In this document: in pieces, positions 9,068-18,287 of the stretch
Layout of the letters: the number at the start of each line of letters is the position of its first letter
Numbering within the stretch: the stretch's first letter is position 1
Assembly: GCA_947626745.1 (NCBI GenBank)
Contig: CANQTF010000002.1
Span: forward strand, 62,001-126,000
Reading direction: 5' to 3'
From: an uncultured Lachnospiraceae bacterium
GTDB taxonomy: Bacteria; Bacillota; Clostridia; Lachnospirales; Lachnospiraceae
Length of the DNA stretch: 64,000 bases
Notes under the pieces: model-generated
Databases searched by the model: none
Told to the model about the DNA's origin: nothing
The model's input: only the letters and a program-made list of their open reading frames with translations
Program-made: the position numbers and the translations under genes

Positions 9068-10426
9068 ATGGAAGAGCAGGAAAAACAACAACAGGAAATA
9101 AAGCAGGACGAGGTCAAGGAACAGGCGGAGTACACACCGCCCGTCCAGCCGGATTTCCTGCGGGAAACGATCAAGCAGAAGCCGGTCAATAAGAAAAAGC
9201 TCCTGCGGAGGACACTGATCACGGTGGCGATGGCGGTGGTCTTCGGGCTGGTCGCGTGTTTTACGTTCCTCGTGCTGGAGCCGGTCATCAGCAACCGCCT
9301 CTATCCGGAAGAAGAGGCGGAGGAAGTGCGGTTTCCGGAGGAGACGGCGACGGAGGAAATGAAACCGGAAGATATGATCGTCGAGGAAGAGGCGGATACA
9401 ACGGAAAACGCGCCGCCGGAGCTGGAAGATGAGCAGATCAAGGAGCTGCTGTCCCAAGTGCGGTTTGGGCTGAGCGATTACCGGATCCTCTATGAAGAGC
9501 TGGAGGAGCTTGCGCGGAGCGCAGAACGGTCCGTCGTCACGGTCACGAGCGTTGTGTCGGATGTGGACTGGTTTAACGATATCTATGAGAACGAGGCGTC
9601 GGCTTCGGGCATTATCGTGGCGAATAACAGCAAGTCCATTCTGATCCTTGTCAGCGCGGGTATGCTGGACGACGCGGACAGCATCATTGTGACCTTCTGC
9701 GACCAGACAAGGGTGAACGCGGAACTGGTGCAGAAGGATGCGGCCACGCAGCTGGCGATCCTGTCCGTGCCGCTTGTCGATATAGAGGAGGAGACGCTGG
9801 ACGTTATACAGATCGCGAGTCTGGGAAGTTCCAACAACGACAATCTGCTGGCCACTCCCGTGATGGCGCTCGGGAGCCCGATGGGAACAAGCGGCTCCGT
9901 GTGTTACGGCATGGTGACTTCCGTGGGCGCGGTGGTCGATCAGGCGGACGCCGCATATAAGACGATCGTGACGGATATCTACGGCAGCAGCAACGCGACG
10001 GGCGTGCTCATCAATATGGACGGCATGGTCATCGGTATCATCGACAACGTCCTTTCGAGCGGCGACAAGGGCAATCTTCTGACCGCATACGGGATATCGG
10101 AGCTGAAGCGGACGATCGAGAAGATGTCCAACGATAAAAAAAGAGCCTACCTCGGCATACACGGCGCGGACGTACCCTGGGAGATCCGGGAGGAACTTGA
10201 TATTCCCGAGGGCGTGTATGTCAGGGAAGTGGAGATGGATTCGCCCGCGATGGCGGCAGGTATCCAGAACGGCGACGTGGTCATACGCATAGGGGACACC
10301 CCCATTCTGACATACAACGGGCTGTTGGATATTTTGTATAACGCCGAGCCGGAGGACACATTGGAATTTGTGCTGATGCGTCAGGGGCAGGAAATGCATG
10401 CGAGCGTGGTGCTGGGAGTCAGATAA
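9068..10426 (+). CDS. HtrA/DegP-like membrane-anchored PDZ protein, protease triad lost
   Basis: 452 aa. A charged cytoplasmic N-terminus, one transmembrane helix (about residues 45-67), an acidic linker, a trypsin-like domain and a C-terminal PDZ domain (AYLGIHGADV to the end) match S1C proteases. The three catalytic positions are all changed when aligned by eye to Bacillus HtrA: the His of TNNHV is Gly (LVSAGML), the Asp of MDLAVL is Gln (TQLAIL), and the Ser of GNSGG is Ala (SNATGV). The fold and PDZ are kept, so it is probably a pseudoprotease or scaffold outside the membrane. The start at 9068 has AGGAAGG 11 bases upstream; an earlier in-frame ATG at 8993 lacks a good site. Confidence 0.85.
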   Translation: MEEQEKQQQEIKQDEVKEQAEYTPPVQPDFLRETIKQKPVNKKKLLRRTLITVAMAVVFGLVACFTFLVLEPVISNRLYPEEEAEEVRFPEETATEEMKPEDMIVEEEADTTENAPPELEDEQIKELLSQVRFGLSDYRILYEELEELARSAERSVVTVTSVVSDVDWFNDIYENEASASGIIVANNSKSILILVSAGMLDDADSIIVTFCDQTRVNAELVQKDAATQLAILSVPLVDIEEETLDVIQIASLGSSNNDNLLATPVMALGSPMGTSGSVCYGMVTSVGAVVDQADAAYKTIVTDIYGSSNATGVLINMDGMVIGIIDNVLSSGDKGNLLTAYGISELKRTIEKMSNDKKRAYLGIHGADVPWEIREELDIPEGVYVREVEMDSPAMAAGIQNGDVVIRIGDTPILTYNGLLDILYNAEPEDTLEFVLMRQGQEMHASVVLGVR

Positions 10427-10481
10427 CGATTCGAAAAGGTGATGCTGGGAGTCGCGAGAGCGCTCCGGAAAGGTGATGCAA

Positions 10482-11426
10482 ATGAAATATATCAAAGACT
10501 ACAAAGAGGGCGACAGAGTATTCGACATCTATCTGTGCAAGCACAAACAGTCGGCAGTCACGAAGAACGGCAAGCCCTACGACAATGTTATCCTGCAGGA
10601 CAAGACAGGAACAGTGGACGCCAAAATATGGGATCCCAACAATGCGGGCATCGAGGATTTCGATTCTTTGGATTATATAGAGGTGTACGGCGACGTCACC
10701 AGTTTTCAGGGCGCAAACCAGATCAATGTGAAGCGCATCCGCAAGTGCCGTGAAGGAGAGTATGATCCCGCGGATTATCTGCCGGTCAGCAGCTTCCCTA
10801 TAGACGATATGATGCGGGAGCTGACGGGCTTTATCGACAGTATCAGGAATCCGTATCTCAGGAAACTGCTGCAGGCGTTCTTCGTTCAGGATCAGGAGTT
10901 CATCAAGGCTTTTCGACAGTCCTCCGCCGCGAAGACCGTACACCACGGATTTGTGGGCGGGCTGCTGCAGCACACGCTGGCGGTCACGAAGCTGTGCGAC
11001 TTTTTCTGCACACAGTATCCTGTGCTGAACCGGGATCTGCTGCTGAGCGCGGCAATCTGTCATGACATCGGCAAGACAAAAGAGCTGTCGCTTTTTCCGC
11101 AGAACGATTACACGGACGACGGACAGTTCCTCGGGCATATCGTGATCGGCAGCGAGATGGTGGGCGAGAAGATCAAAGCGATAGAAGGATTTCCGCCGCT
11201 GCTGGCCGGTGAACTGAAGCATTGTATCTTAGCGCATCACGGCGAGTACGAATTCGGTTCGCCCAAGAAGCCCGCGATCGTGGAGGCGGTGGCGCTGACA
11301 TTTGCGGACAACACCGACGCCAAGATGGAGACATTCACAGAACTTCTGGAGAACAGCGCCGATACGGGCTGGCTGGGGTACAACAGACTGTTTGAGTCCA
11401 ATGTGAGAGCAACGAAGACAGAGTAA
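10482..11426 (+). CDS. yhaM: 3'-5' exoribonuclease YhaM-like (OB fold plus HD domain)
   Basis: 314 aa, the YhaM length. An N-terminal OB-fold (residues 1-90, KNGKPYDNVILQDKTG) binds nucleic acid. The HD domain follows, with the first His in HHGFVGGLLQHTLAV, the HD pair in SAAICHDIGKTKEL, and later metal ligands in LAHHGEYEFG and FADNTDAKM. YhaM trims the 3' ends of mRNA and single-stranded DNA in Firmicutes. The ATG at 10482 follows GGAAAGG with 8 bases of spacing; GTG 10473 and ATG 10476 in the same frame are less likely. It is 55 bases downstream of the HtrA-like gene and probably cotranscribed with it. Confidence 0.9.
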   Translation: MKYIKDYKEGDRVFDIYLCKHKQSAVTKNGKPYDNVILQDKTGTVDAKIWDPNNAGIEDFDSLDYIEVYGDVTSFQGANQINVKRIRKCREGEYDPADYLPVSSFPIDDMMRELTGFIDSIRNPYLRKLLQAFFVQDQEFIKAFRQSSAAKTVHHGFVGGLLQHTLAVTKLCDFFCTQYPVLNRDLLLSAAICHDIGKTKELSLFPQNDYTDDGQFLGHIVIGSEMVGEKIKAIEGFPPLLAGELKHCILAHHGEYEFGSPKKPAIVEAVALTFADNTDAKMETFTELLENSADTGWLGYNRLFESNVRATKTE

Positions 11427-11509
11427 CATACGGAGCTTGCACAGACGATCACAGGAGAAGCACAGACAACTTATATAGACAGGAACACGGACAGGCGGGG
11501 CGCAGCGGT

Positions 11510-13336
11510 ATGGTGAACGGCACGTATCAAAAAAATGACATCGTTACAGTTAGGATTGACGATATCGGAAACGACGGAGAAGGGATCGGCAAAGCCAATG
11601 GCTATACACTGTTTGTCAAAGATGCGGTCATTGGCGATACCGTGGAGGCACGGATCACGAAATGCAGGAAAACATACGGATATGCGAGAGTGGAGAAGGT
11701 GGTGACGCCTTCTTCTTTTCGTGCTGAGCCGAAATGCAGCCTATACAGACAGTGCGGCGGCTGTCAGATCCAGGCGATGCGCTATGACAGACAGCTTGCC
11801 TTTAAACAGGATAAGGTCAGGAATAACCTGATCCGCATCGGCAGGTTTGACGCGGAATATATCGACGCGGTCATGGAGCCTATCGTCGGTATGGACGAGC
11901 CGTGGCATTACCGCAACAAGGCGCAGTATCCGGTGGGATATGACAGGAACGGCAACCTTATCGCCGGCTTCTATGCGGGCAGGACGCACGACATCATCGC
12001 CAACACCGACTGCGCGCTGGGGGCGGAGGAAAACAAAGAGATTCTGGAGGCAGTGCTCTCCTATATGCGGGAAAATCAAGTGACGGCATACCGCGAGACA
12101 GACGGCAGCGGACTTGTCAGACATGTGTTGATCCGCACGGGATTCGCCTCCGGTCAGATCATGGTCTGCCTTGTCATCAACGGAAAAAAGCTGCCGGCGG
12201 AAGACAAGCTGGTGGAGAAGCTGCGGAGTCTGTCCTTCGGAAAATGCGGCGTACAGGGCGAGGACGGAACGGGAAACGAAAACGTCCCGAAAACGACAGG
12301 TGAGGTCACGGACGATGAAAACAGGGGCGGCGCGGCGGCAAGAAGGATCGTCAGCATCGCTGTCAGCGTCAATGAAGAACGCACCAACGTGATCATGGGA
12401 AAAGAGATCCGGGTACTCTGGGGAAGCGCGTATATCGAGGACAGCATCAGAATCCTGCAGACCGGCGAAAGGGTACACTTTCGAATCTCGCCGCTCTCCT
12501 TCTATCAGGTCAATCCCCTGCAGACAGAAAAGCTGTACAGTATTGCGCTCGACTATGCGGGACTGACCGGCAGAGAGACTGTGTGGGATCTGTACTGTGG
12601 CATCGGGACGATCTCTCTCTTCCTGGCAAAGAAGGCAAAACAAGTCTACGGCGTGGAAGTGATCCCGCAAGCCATTGAGGATGCCGAGGAAAACACGCGC
12701 ATCAACCGGATCGGCAACGCCAAGTTCTATGTCGGAAAGGCAGAGGAAGTGCTGCCCGCGTTCTATGAGGACGCTGGGAAGGCGGCAGAAGAAAATGATC
12801 TCGGCACAGCGCCGGATATGCGGCATCCCGATGTGATCGTGGTCGATCCGCCGCGCAAGGGCTGCGACGAAAAGTGTCTGGAGACGATGCTTGCCATGAA
12901 GCCCGCGCGGATCGTGTATGTGAGCTGTGACTCCGCCACACTGGCGAGGGATCTGAAAACGCTGGCAGTAGGCGGGTATGCGTTGCAGAAGATCAGGGCG
13001 GTGGACCAATTCGGGCAGAGCGTGCATGTGGAGACTGTCTGCTTATTGTCCAAACTCAATGTCGAGCATCATATTGAAGTGGAACTAAATTTGGATGAGA
13101 TGGATTTGACGGCGGCGGAGAGTAAGGCCAGCTATGAGGAAATCAAGGCGTATGTGCTGGAGCATAGCGGACTAAAGGTAAGTAATCTTTATATTGCGCA
13201 GGTTAAGAGGAAATGCGGGATTATTGAGAGGGAGAATTACAATAAGGAGAAGGCAGAAGGCGTGAAAGTGCCCAAGTGTCCGGAGGAAAAGGAGAGGGAA
13301 ATCAGGGAGGCGTTGAAACATTTTAGGATGATTTGA
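11510..13336 (+). CDS. rlmD: 23S rRNA (uracil-C5)-methyltransferase RlmD/RumA
   Basis: 608 aa, longer than the usual 450. An N-terminal TRAM domain (about 1-60) is followed by the iron-sulfur cysteines (CSLYRQCGGCQ near residues 75-86, with a further Cys in NTDCALG), a hydrophilic insert near 245-285, and the SAM domain: SFYQVNPLQTEKLY, LYCGIGTISLFLA, IVVDPPRKGCDE, and the catalytic Cys in VYVSCDSATLARDL. The extra about 85 residues at the C-terminus (MDLTAAESKASYEEIKAYV to the end) form a small added domain known from Lachnospiraceae RlmD-like proteins. The last 250 bases turn A+T-rich, leading into the island that follows. Strong family assignment; the exact rRNA target (U1939 or U747) is not decided. 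Confidence 0.9.
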   Translation: MVNGTYQKNDIVTVRIDDIGNDGEGIGKANGYTLFVKDAVIGDTVEARITKCRKTYGYARVEKVVTPSSFRAEPKCSLYRQCGGCQIQAMRYDRQLAFKQDKVRNNLIRIGRFDAEYIDAVMEPIVGMDEPWHYRNKAQYPVGYDRNGNLIAGFYAGRTHDIIANTDCALGAEENKEILEAVLSYMRENQVTAYRETDGSGLVRHVLIRTGFASGQIMVCLVINGKKLPAEDKLVEKLRSLSFGKCGVQGEDGTGNENVPKTTGEVTDDENRGGAAARRIVSIAVSVNEERTNVIMGKEIRVLWGSAYIEDSIRILQTGERVHFRISPLSFYQVNPLQTEKLYSIALDYAGLTGRETVWDLYCGIGTISLFLAKKAKQVYGVEVIPQAIEDAEENTRINRIGNAKFYVGKAEEVLPAFYEDAGKAAEENDLGTAPDMRHPDVIVVDPPRKGCDEKCLETMLAMKPARIVYVSCDSATLARDLKTLAVGGYALQKIRAVDQFGQSVHVETVCLLSKLNVEHHIEVELNLDEMDLTAAESKASYEEIKAYVLEHSGLKVSNLYIAQVKRKCGIIERENYNKEKAEGVKVPKCPEEKEREIREALKHFRMI

Positions 13337-13834
13337 TAATAGTATTGGATGAAATAATTACTTTTTAGTTTTTGTCACAATATTATAACCGAATTTTAAA
13401 ATTAAAAATTTTTTACAGTTTTACAGTAATTACTATTTATTAGTCATTAGCTATAATTTTTGCAAAATATACTTTTAAGAGTTATAATATTTTATAGTTT
13501 TATGTGCAAGATATTCTAAATGATATGGGTAGTATGCTAAAAGATATTTCATAGTTACGAGTATATGATTTTTATAAATAAAGTTCTTTTCGGAATTGTG
13601 GGTCTAACCAAGGCTTTATCCATTTTGGATAGTACCACAATAGGCATAACTGGTTTTATTTAAGATTTTCAAATTTTTTCAGTAGCTAAAATTAAGTGAA
13701 GTGTACAAAACATAGTATTGTTGTGGTATTTAAGTGGCGTTGTAGAAGTAGGGACACTTTTCCCAATAGGAATTAAATTAACGGGTGGTTTGATTTCCTT
13801 AGAGTAATTACGAGATTATTGAATGGAGGGGAAA
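13337..13834. other. A+T-rich intergenic region at the left edge of the defence island
   Basis: About 500 bases with no credible gene on either strand. Composition drops sharply to A+T directly after rlmD. It holds a promoter-like pair (13460-13488) about 350 bases before the Argonaute gene. No tRNA, direct repeat or integrase relic was recognised, so the island boundary is defined only by composition. Confidence 0.6.
13460..13488 (+). promoter_or_regulatory. Candidate sigma-A promoter upstream of the Argonaute gene
   Basis: TTGCAA (13460-13465), a 17-base spacer and TATAAT (13483-13488). It matches the housekeeping consensus well, but the region is so A+T-rich that chance matches are expected, and the implied leader to the start at 13835 would be about 340 bases. 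Confidence 0.35.
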
Positions 13835-16800
13835 ATGCAGACTATTAGCTTTGACCAGTTTTTAAGATCTATGAAACAAAATATGGATACTCCTCATGCT
13901 TTGCTATTAGGTGCAGGTGCTTCAGTAGAGTCCGGTGTTCCATCAGCAGTAGATTGTATTTGGGATTGGAAAAAAGAGATTTTTTTATCTCAAAACCCTG
14001 CATTAGTTGAGAATTATTATAATATAAAACTTGACAGCGTCCGATTTGCAATTCAAAAATGGTTGGATGCTCAAAAAATATACCCAATTTTAAATTCGGA
14101 TGCAGAATATTCGTTTTATGCAGAGAATGCATATCCAATTCCTGATGACCGTAGAAAATATTTTCAGCATTTGTTTGAGGGAAAAAATCCTAGTTTAGGT
14201 TATCATCTAGTAGCCATGCTTGCAGAAAAGGAATTGTTTAAAAGTGTATGGACAACGAATTTTGATGGCCTTATGGTAAAATGTGCATATCAATATAGCA
14301 TAACACCAATAGAAATTACCTTGGAATCGGTAGAACGTATATATCGTAATGATGTAAAAGGTGAACTATTGTGTATTGCACTGCATGGAGATTATAAATA
14401 TGGAGAGTTAAAAAATACAAATGAAGAATTAGATACTCAGAATGAGGTTTTTTCTCGTGTAATAAGTTATGAGTTAGTTGATCATGATTTGATTGTGTTA
14501 GGATATAGTGGACGTGACAAATCATTGATGGGTGCTTTGAAAAAGGCATATGAAAATAAGGGAACAGGAAAATTGTTTTGGTGTGGATATGGGAGCAACC
14601 CAAATAAAGAAGTTCAGGAATTAGTTGAATATGTAAATGAGGTAGGACGTATAGCTTATTATGTTCCTACAGATGGTTTCGACAAGACACTATATAGCCT
14701 GGCTCGGCATTGCATGAGCGAGGATAAGGATTTTATTCAAAATATAGAGAAACTAAAGCAAAAATTGGGCTCAGAAGTTAGTCTTTCAACAAAAGACTTT
14801 GTTTCTTGTTGCAATGTGATAGATAAAATAGTAGATACAAATATTTTTCCGATAGCATTTCCCAAAAGTTGCTTTCAGCTAGAAATTTCGTATAATAATG
14901 ATGAAAAACCTTGGGAATATTGCAAAATGCTCTTTGAAAATAATATTATGGCAGTGCCTTATAATGGCTGTTTATATGTGTGGGGGAAAAAAGAGCAAAT
15001 TCAACATATTTGTGGTAATAAGGTAAAAAGTGGAATAGTAGTGACACCATTTACTAGAGATGCACTTATTATCAGAAGTCAGTTTAAAGAACTTTTAATA
15101 AAAACTTTAACGGCATTATTAGGGCAAACACATTCGCTCATGTATTATAAGAACAAAGTATGGGATAAAAAACAGCAGATGACCGTACCAATTGGAGATA
15201 GGGCAATAACTATTTATAAAGGAGTCAGTTTCTCTTTGTTGTTTGACAATAAATATAGTTATATTACATTAATTCCAGAATTTGTGGCAGATAAGAATAT
15301 AGACTTAACGCATGATGAAAAAAAGCAATTGGCAGACGCTTTTAGTTCTAATATTAATTCGGGACAACCTAACTACAATATCCATGCATATATTAAGGAT
15401 TGGGCAGATAGATTATTTGGAACATCAGGCATAGAGTTTTCATATCCATTAAATAGTACAACAGGTTTTGTTTTCAAAATAATAAGAAATACTGCTGTTA
15501 TAGGGATTAATTCTGGTGCTAAAATGCAGATTAAGTTGCCATCTGCAATTTCAAAGGAAAGAATTATATTTAATGGAGTTGAATGTCACGACGCAGAGTT
15601 AATATTTTTTAATTCTAGGCAGAATCAAATGGTAAAAGATTTTCATCCAATGCGTGGATTGATAAATAATTTCCCATTTGATTATTTATTAAATGAAAAG
15701 GTACTGAAGTCATTTATTTCATTAGGAGTTATATGTCCTAATGGTTATGAGAATCAATTTTACGACTTTTTAAATCAATTAAATTGTAAGCAAAGTGTAA
15801 AGTATAATGCTGATTTTGTTATTCCGTTTCCAGGATTTTCACAGGCATTTAAGGCAGGGATAGATATTCCTACCTCTACTGAAAATAGGTGGATAAGTTT
15901 TCAATTAAAAAACACTATGAGTATTAAACAGGATGCTAAAGAATTAGGGCATATCTTGGCTCAAAAATTAGACCAATTAAATGCGACTGGAGTTGACGTG
16001 GTACTTATATATATTCCTAAAGAATATGAAATTTTTACTGGATATTCTGAAGTGGATGAGAAATATGACCTTCATGACTTTATTAAAGCATATGCAGCTC
16101 AAAGAAATATAGCCACTCAATTTATACGTGAGAAAACTATTGAAAGTGATATGTGTTGCCAAATTATGTGGGCTGTTTCACTAGCAATATACGTGAAATC
16201 TGGTCGAGTTCCTTGGACTATTTCAGGAGTACAAAAAGATACAGCATTTGCAGGAATTGGATATAGTGTAAATGAGCGCATGCATGGAGACAGTATTGTT
16301 GTTGGATGTAGCCATGTATATTCATCTGATGGACAAGGAATGAAATATAAACTTTCAAAAATTGATGAGATTACCTTTGATAGAAAAAGGAATCCATTTC
16401 TTTCTGAAAATGAGGCGTTTAGGCTTGGATTAAATATTAAAGAGTTGTTTTATAAATCCTTTACTGAATTGCCTAAAAGGGTTGTTATTCATAAAAGGAC
16501 ACCATTTAAATACGAAGAAATAAAAGGAATTACCGAAAGTCTTGCTAGTTCTGGAATACGGGATATTGAGCTTTTAGAAATAACGTATGCGGATGAAGTT
16601 CGATGTTTTGAATTTAATAAAAAAATGACAGATATTGATGGGTTCCCTGTCCGCAGAGGTTTATGCTTTCCGCTAAATAGAAATACGATGTATATATTTA
16701 CGCATGGCATTTCATCATCAATAAGAAATCCTCATTATAAATATATACAAGGCGGAAAAACAATTCCATTGCCACTTAAGATAGTGAAGCATTACGGAAA

Positions 16801-16978
16801 TGGAACATTGACACAGATTGCAACAGAAATTTTAGGATTGTCAAAAATGAATTGGAATAGCTTTGGCTTATATTCTAAGTTGCCCTGTACTATTGAGTCT
16901 TCAAATGAAATAGCCCGAATTGGTTGGTCGTTATCACAATATGAAGGGGCAGTTTATGATTACAGATATTTTATGTAA
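13835..16978 (+). CDS. Single-chain SIR2-APAZ-like-PIWI prokaryotic Argonaute
   Basis: 1047 aa. Residues about 20-300 are a SIR2-type NAD-binding/NADase domain: LLLGAGASVESGVPSA, VWTTNFDGL, CIALHGDY and IVLGYSGRD. The middle (about 310-600) fits the place and size of the APAZ region, though this is inferred from position. The last 450 residues are MID-PIWI-like: LGHILAQKLDQLN, FAGIGYSVNE, RVVIHKRTPFKYEEIKGI, and the C-terminal IPLPLKIVKHYGNG...EILGLSKMNWNS...LPCTI. In active Argonautes the first PIWI beta strand has Asp where this protein has Gly (GIGYS), so slicing is probably lost, as in short prokaryotic Argonautes. Known SIR2-APAZ/Ago pairs deplete NAD on invader recognition; here all modules are in one chain. 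ATG 13835 follows GGAGG by 5 bases; ATG 13823 is an alternative. A+T-rich, unlike the flanking genes. Confidence 0.82.
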   Translation: MQTISFDQFLRSMKQNMDTPHALLLGAGASVESGVPSAVDCIWDWKKEIFLSQNPALVENYYNIKLDSVRFAIQKWLDAQKIYPILNSDAEYSFYAENAYPIPDDRRKYFQHLFEGKNPSLGYHLVAMLAEKELFKSVWTTNFDGLMVKCAYQYSITPIEITLESVERIYRNDVKGELLCIALHGDYKYGELKNTNEELDTQNEVFSRVISYELVDHDLIVLGYSGRDKSLMGALKKAYENKGTGKLFWCGYGSNPNKEVQELVEYVNEVGRIAYYVPTDGFDKTLYSLARHCMSEDKDFIQNIEKLKQKLGSEVSLSTKDFVSCCNVIDKIVDTNIFPIAFPKSCFQLEISYNNDEKPWEYCKMLFENNIMAVPYNGCLYVWGKKEQIQHICGNKVKSGIVVTPFTRDALIIRSQFKELLIKTLTALLGQTHSLMYYKNKVWDKKQQMTVPIGDRAITIYKGVSFSLLFDNKYSYITLIPEFVADKNIDLTHDEKKQLADAFSSNINSGQPNYNIHAYIKDWADRLFGTSGIEFSYPLNSTTGFVFKIIRNTAVIGINSGAKMQIKLPSAISKERIIFNGVECHDAELIFFNSRQNQMVKDFHPMRGLINNFPFDYLLNEKVLKSFISLGVICPNGYENQFYDFLNQLNCKQSVKYNADFVIPFPGFSQAFKAGIDIPTSTENRWISFQLKNTMSIKQDAKELGHILAQKLDQLNATGVDVVLIYIPKEYEIFTGYSEVDEKYDLHDFIKAYAAQRNIATQFIREKTIESDMCCQIMWAVSLAIYVKSGRVPWTISGVQKDTAFAGIGYSVNERMHGDSIVVGCSHVYSSDGQGMKYKLSKIDEITFDRKRNPFLSENEAFRLGLNIKELFYKSFTELPKRVVIHKRTPFKYEEIKGITESLASSGIRDIELLEITYADEVRCFEFNKKMTDIDGFPVRRGLCFPLNRNTMYIFTHGISSSIRNPHYKYIQGGKTIPLPLKIVKHYGNGTLTQIATEILGLSKMNWNSFGLYSKLPCTIESSNEIARIGWSLSQYEGAVYDYRYFM

Positions 16979-17018
16979 GGGCATATTGTTATAAATATTT
17001 ATACGGGAAGATATAGTT

Positions 17019-18287
17019 ATGGCTAAGGTGTTTGTATCGTATTCATGGGATTCAGAAGAATATAAAAAGCAAATCAAACAGTTTGTACAACGATTAAAAC
17101 AACGTGGAATAGACATCATTTTTGATGGGGATGCACATCTTGGGGAACGTTTACCTGATTTTATGGAAACAAACATAAATATGTGTGATTATGTTTTAAT
17201 GTGTTGCACTCCTTTATATAAGGAAAAAGCTGACGCAAGATTACAAACTAATAAGCAACTTAGTGGGGTGGGGTATGAAAATACTATTATAACTGCTGAA
17301 ATATATAATAAAAATAATCAATGCAAATTTATTCCTATTTTATTTAAAGGAACTTGGGAGACATCTGTACCGCAATGGGCCACATCAAAACTAGGAATTG
17401 ATTTGACGAAAGATAATGAAGAAGAATTTGAGCGATTAGTTCAAACATTAGTTAGTAAAGAGAAAGAGGTATTAGTTGATAAAGCAGAAGAAGGCTTATC
17501 TGATATAATATCAGATAAGCCTAAGAAACCAAAAAATCAAAAAAACTTTGCTACTATTATTGCCATTGTTGCTGCAATAGCTACTATTATGGTTGCATTG
17601 TTTGGAGATGTCGGGAAGTTTGATATTGAAGTAGTGAGCGAGGCGGTCAGGGAGCACTATTACCTTTTATCAGGTGATTTTGAACATATTCAGGGCATTG
17701 TTGATGCTCCTTTTCTTGCAATGAACGGTGTGATCTATTTTAATGAGTGGGTAAAAGAGGACAGGAGGGCGGCAAGTAAGAAAATGATCGCACATTTAAG
17801 GAATCAGGGAAATCTGCTGTACTTTCTGGAAGGGACATGGAACTTGTCTCCCAATCTGCCGGTGCTGCCATGTTACTGGGGCATCATAGATGTTGCCCGA
17901 GAAGGCGGCGCTGTAATCATACCGATAGCTGCAGAACAATATGGAAAACATTTTGTTATCAATATCGGAAAAAATTTTAATGTGGCAAAATATGAACCGA
18001 CTACGGAAGGAAAATCAGGTGCGATAGCCGCGCTGCGGGATGTTCTGGCAACGCTTAAATGGGAGATCTGGGAACATGAACCGATCGTGGAACGTAGCCG
18101 TATCAGGGAAGGAGAGTGGAAACAGTATGTGGAGGACCGGCTTCATGAATGGCCGTATTTTACCATGGACTACATAGACAGCATGACCTATTCTCCCAAG
18201 AACGTGGCGAGACCGCAGGATGTCTTTGCATCGGTCATGGAATTGAAATGGAAAAAAGAAACGGCATTTCTGTTTGAAAAAGACTAG
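17019..18287 (+). CDS. Chimeric ORF: SEFIR/TIR domain, transmembrane helix, then 3' part of a PlsC-like acyltransferase
   Basis: 422 aa with two unrelated halves. Residues 1-140 are a SEFIR/TIR domain (KVFVSYSWDSEEYKKQI, GIDIIFDGD, CDYVLMCCTPLY, and SGVGYENTIITAEIY with a conserved Glu). A basic stretch and one hydrophobic helix (about 178-197) follow. From about residue 205 the DNA becomes GC-richer and the protein becomes an acyltransferase of the PlsC type: NGVIYFNEWVKEDRRAASKK, FLEGTWNLSPNLPVLP (the block III EGT motif) and GAVIIPIAAEQYGK (block IV). The N-terminal catalytic HxxxxD block expected of a full acyltransferase is absent. The left half is A+T-rich like the Argonaute gene 40 bases upstream. 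The simplest reading is that the island's right end recombined into an acyltransferase gene and the frames happen to join. Confidence 0.72.
   Translation: MAKVFVSYSWDSEEYKKQIKQFVQRLKQRGIDIIFDGDAHLGERLPDFMETNINMCDYVLMCCTPLYKEKADARLQTNKQLSGVGYENTIITAEIYNKNNQCKFIPILFKGTWETSVPQWATSKLGIDLTKDNEEEFERLVQTLVSKEKEVLVDKAEEGLSDIISDKPKKPKNQKNFATIIAIVAAIATIMVALFGDVGKFDIEVVSEAVREHYYLLSGDFEHIQGIVDAPFLAMNGVIYFNEWVKEDRRAASKKMIAHLRNQGNLLYFLEGTWNLSPNLPVLPCYWGIIDVAREGGAVIIPIAAEQYGKHFVINIGKNFNVAKYEPTTEGKSGAIAALRDVLATLKWEIWEHEPIVERSRIREGEWKQYVEDRLHEWPYFTMDYIDSMTYSPKNVARPQDVFASVMELKWKKETAFLFEKD

Noticed and set aside
9038-10495. Minus-strand open frame opposite the HtrA-like gene
   Set aside because: Low-complexity His/Arg-rich antisense product; the + strand frame has clear trypsin-like and PDZ segments.
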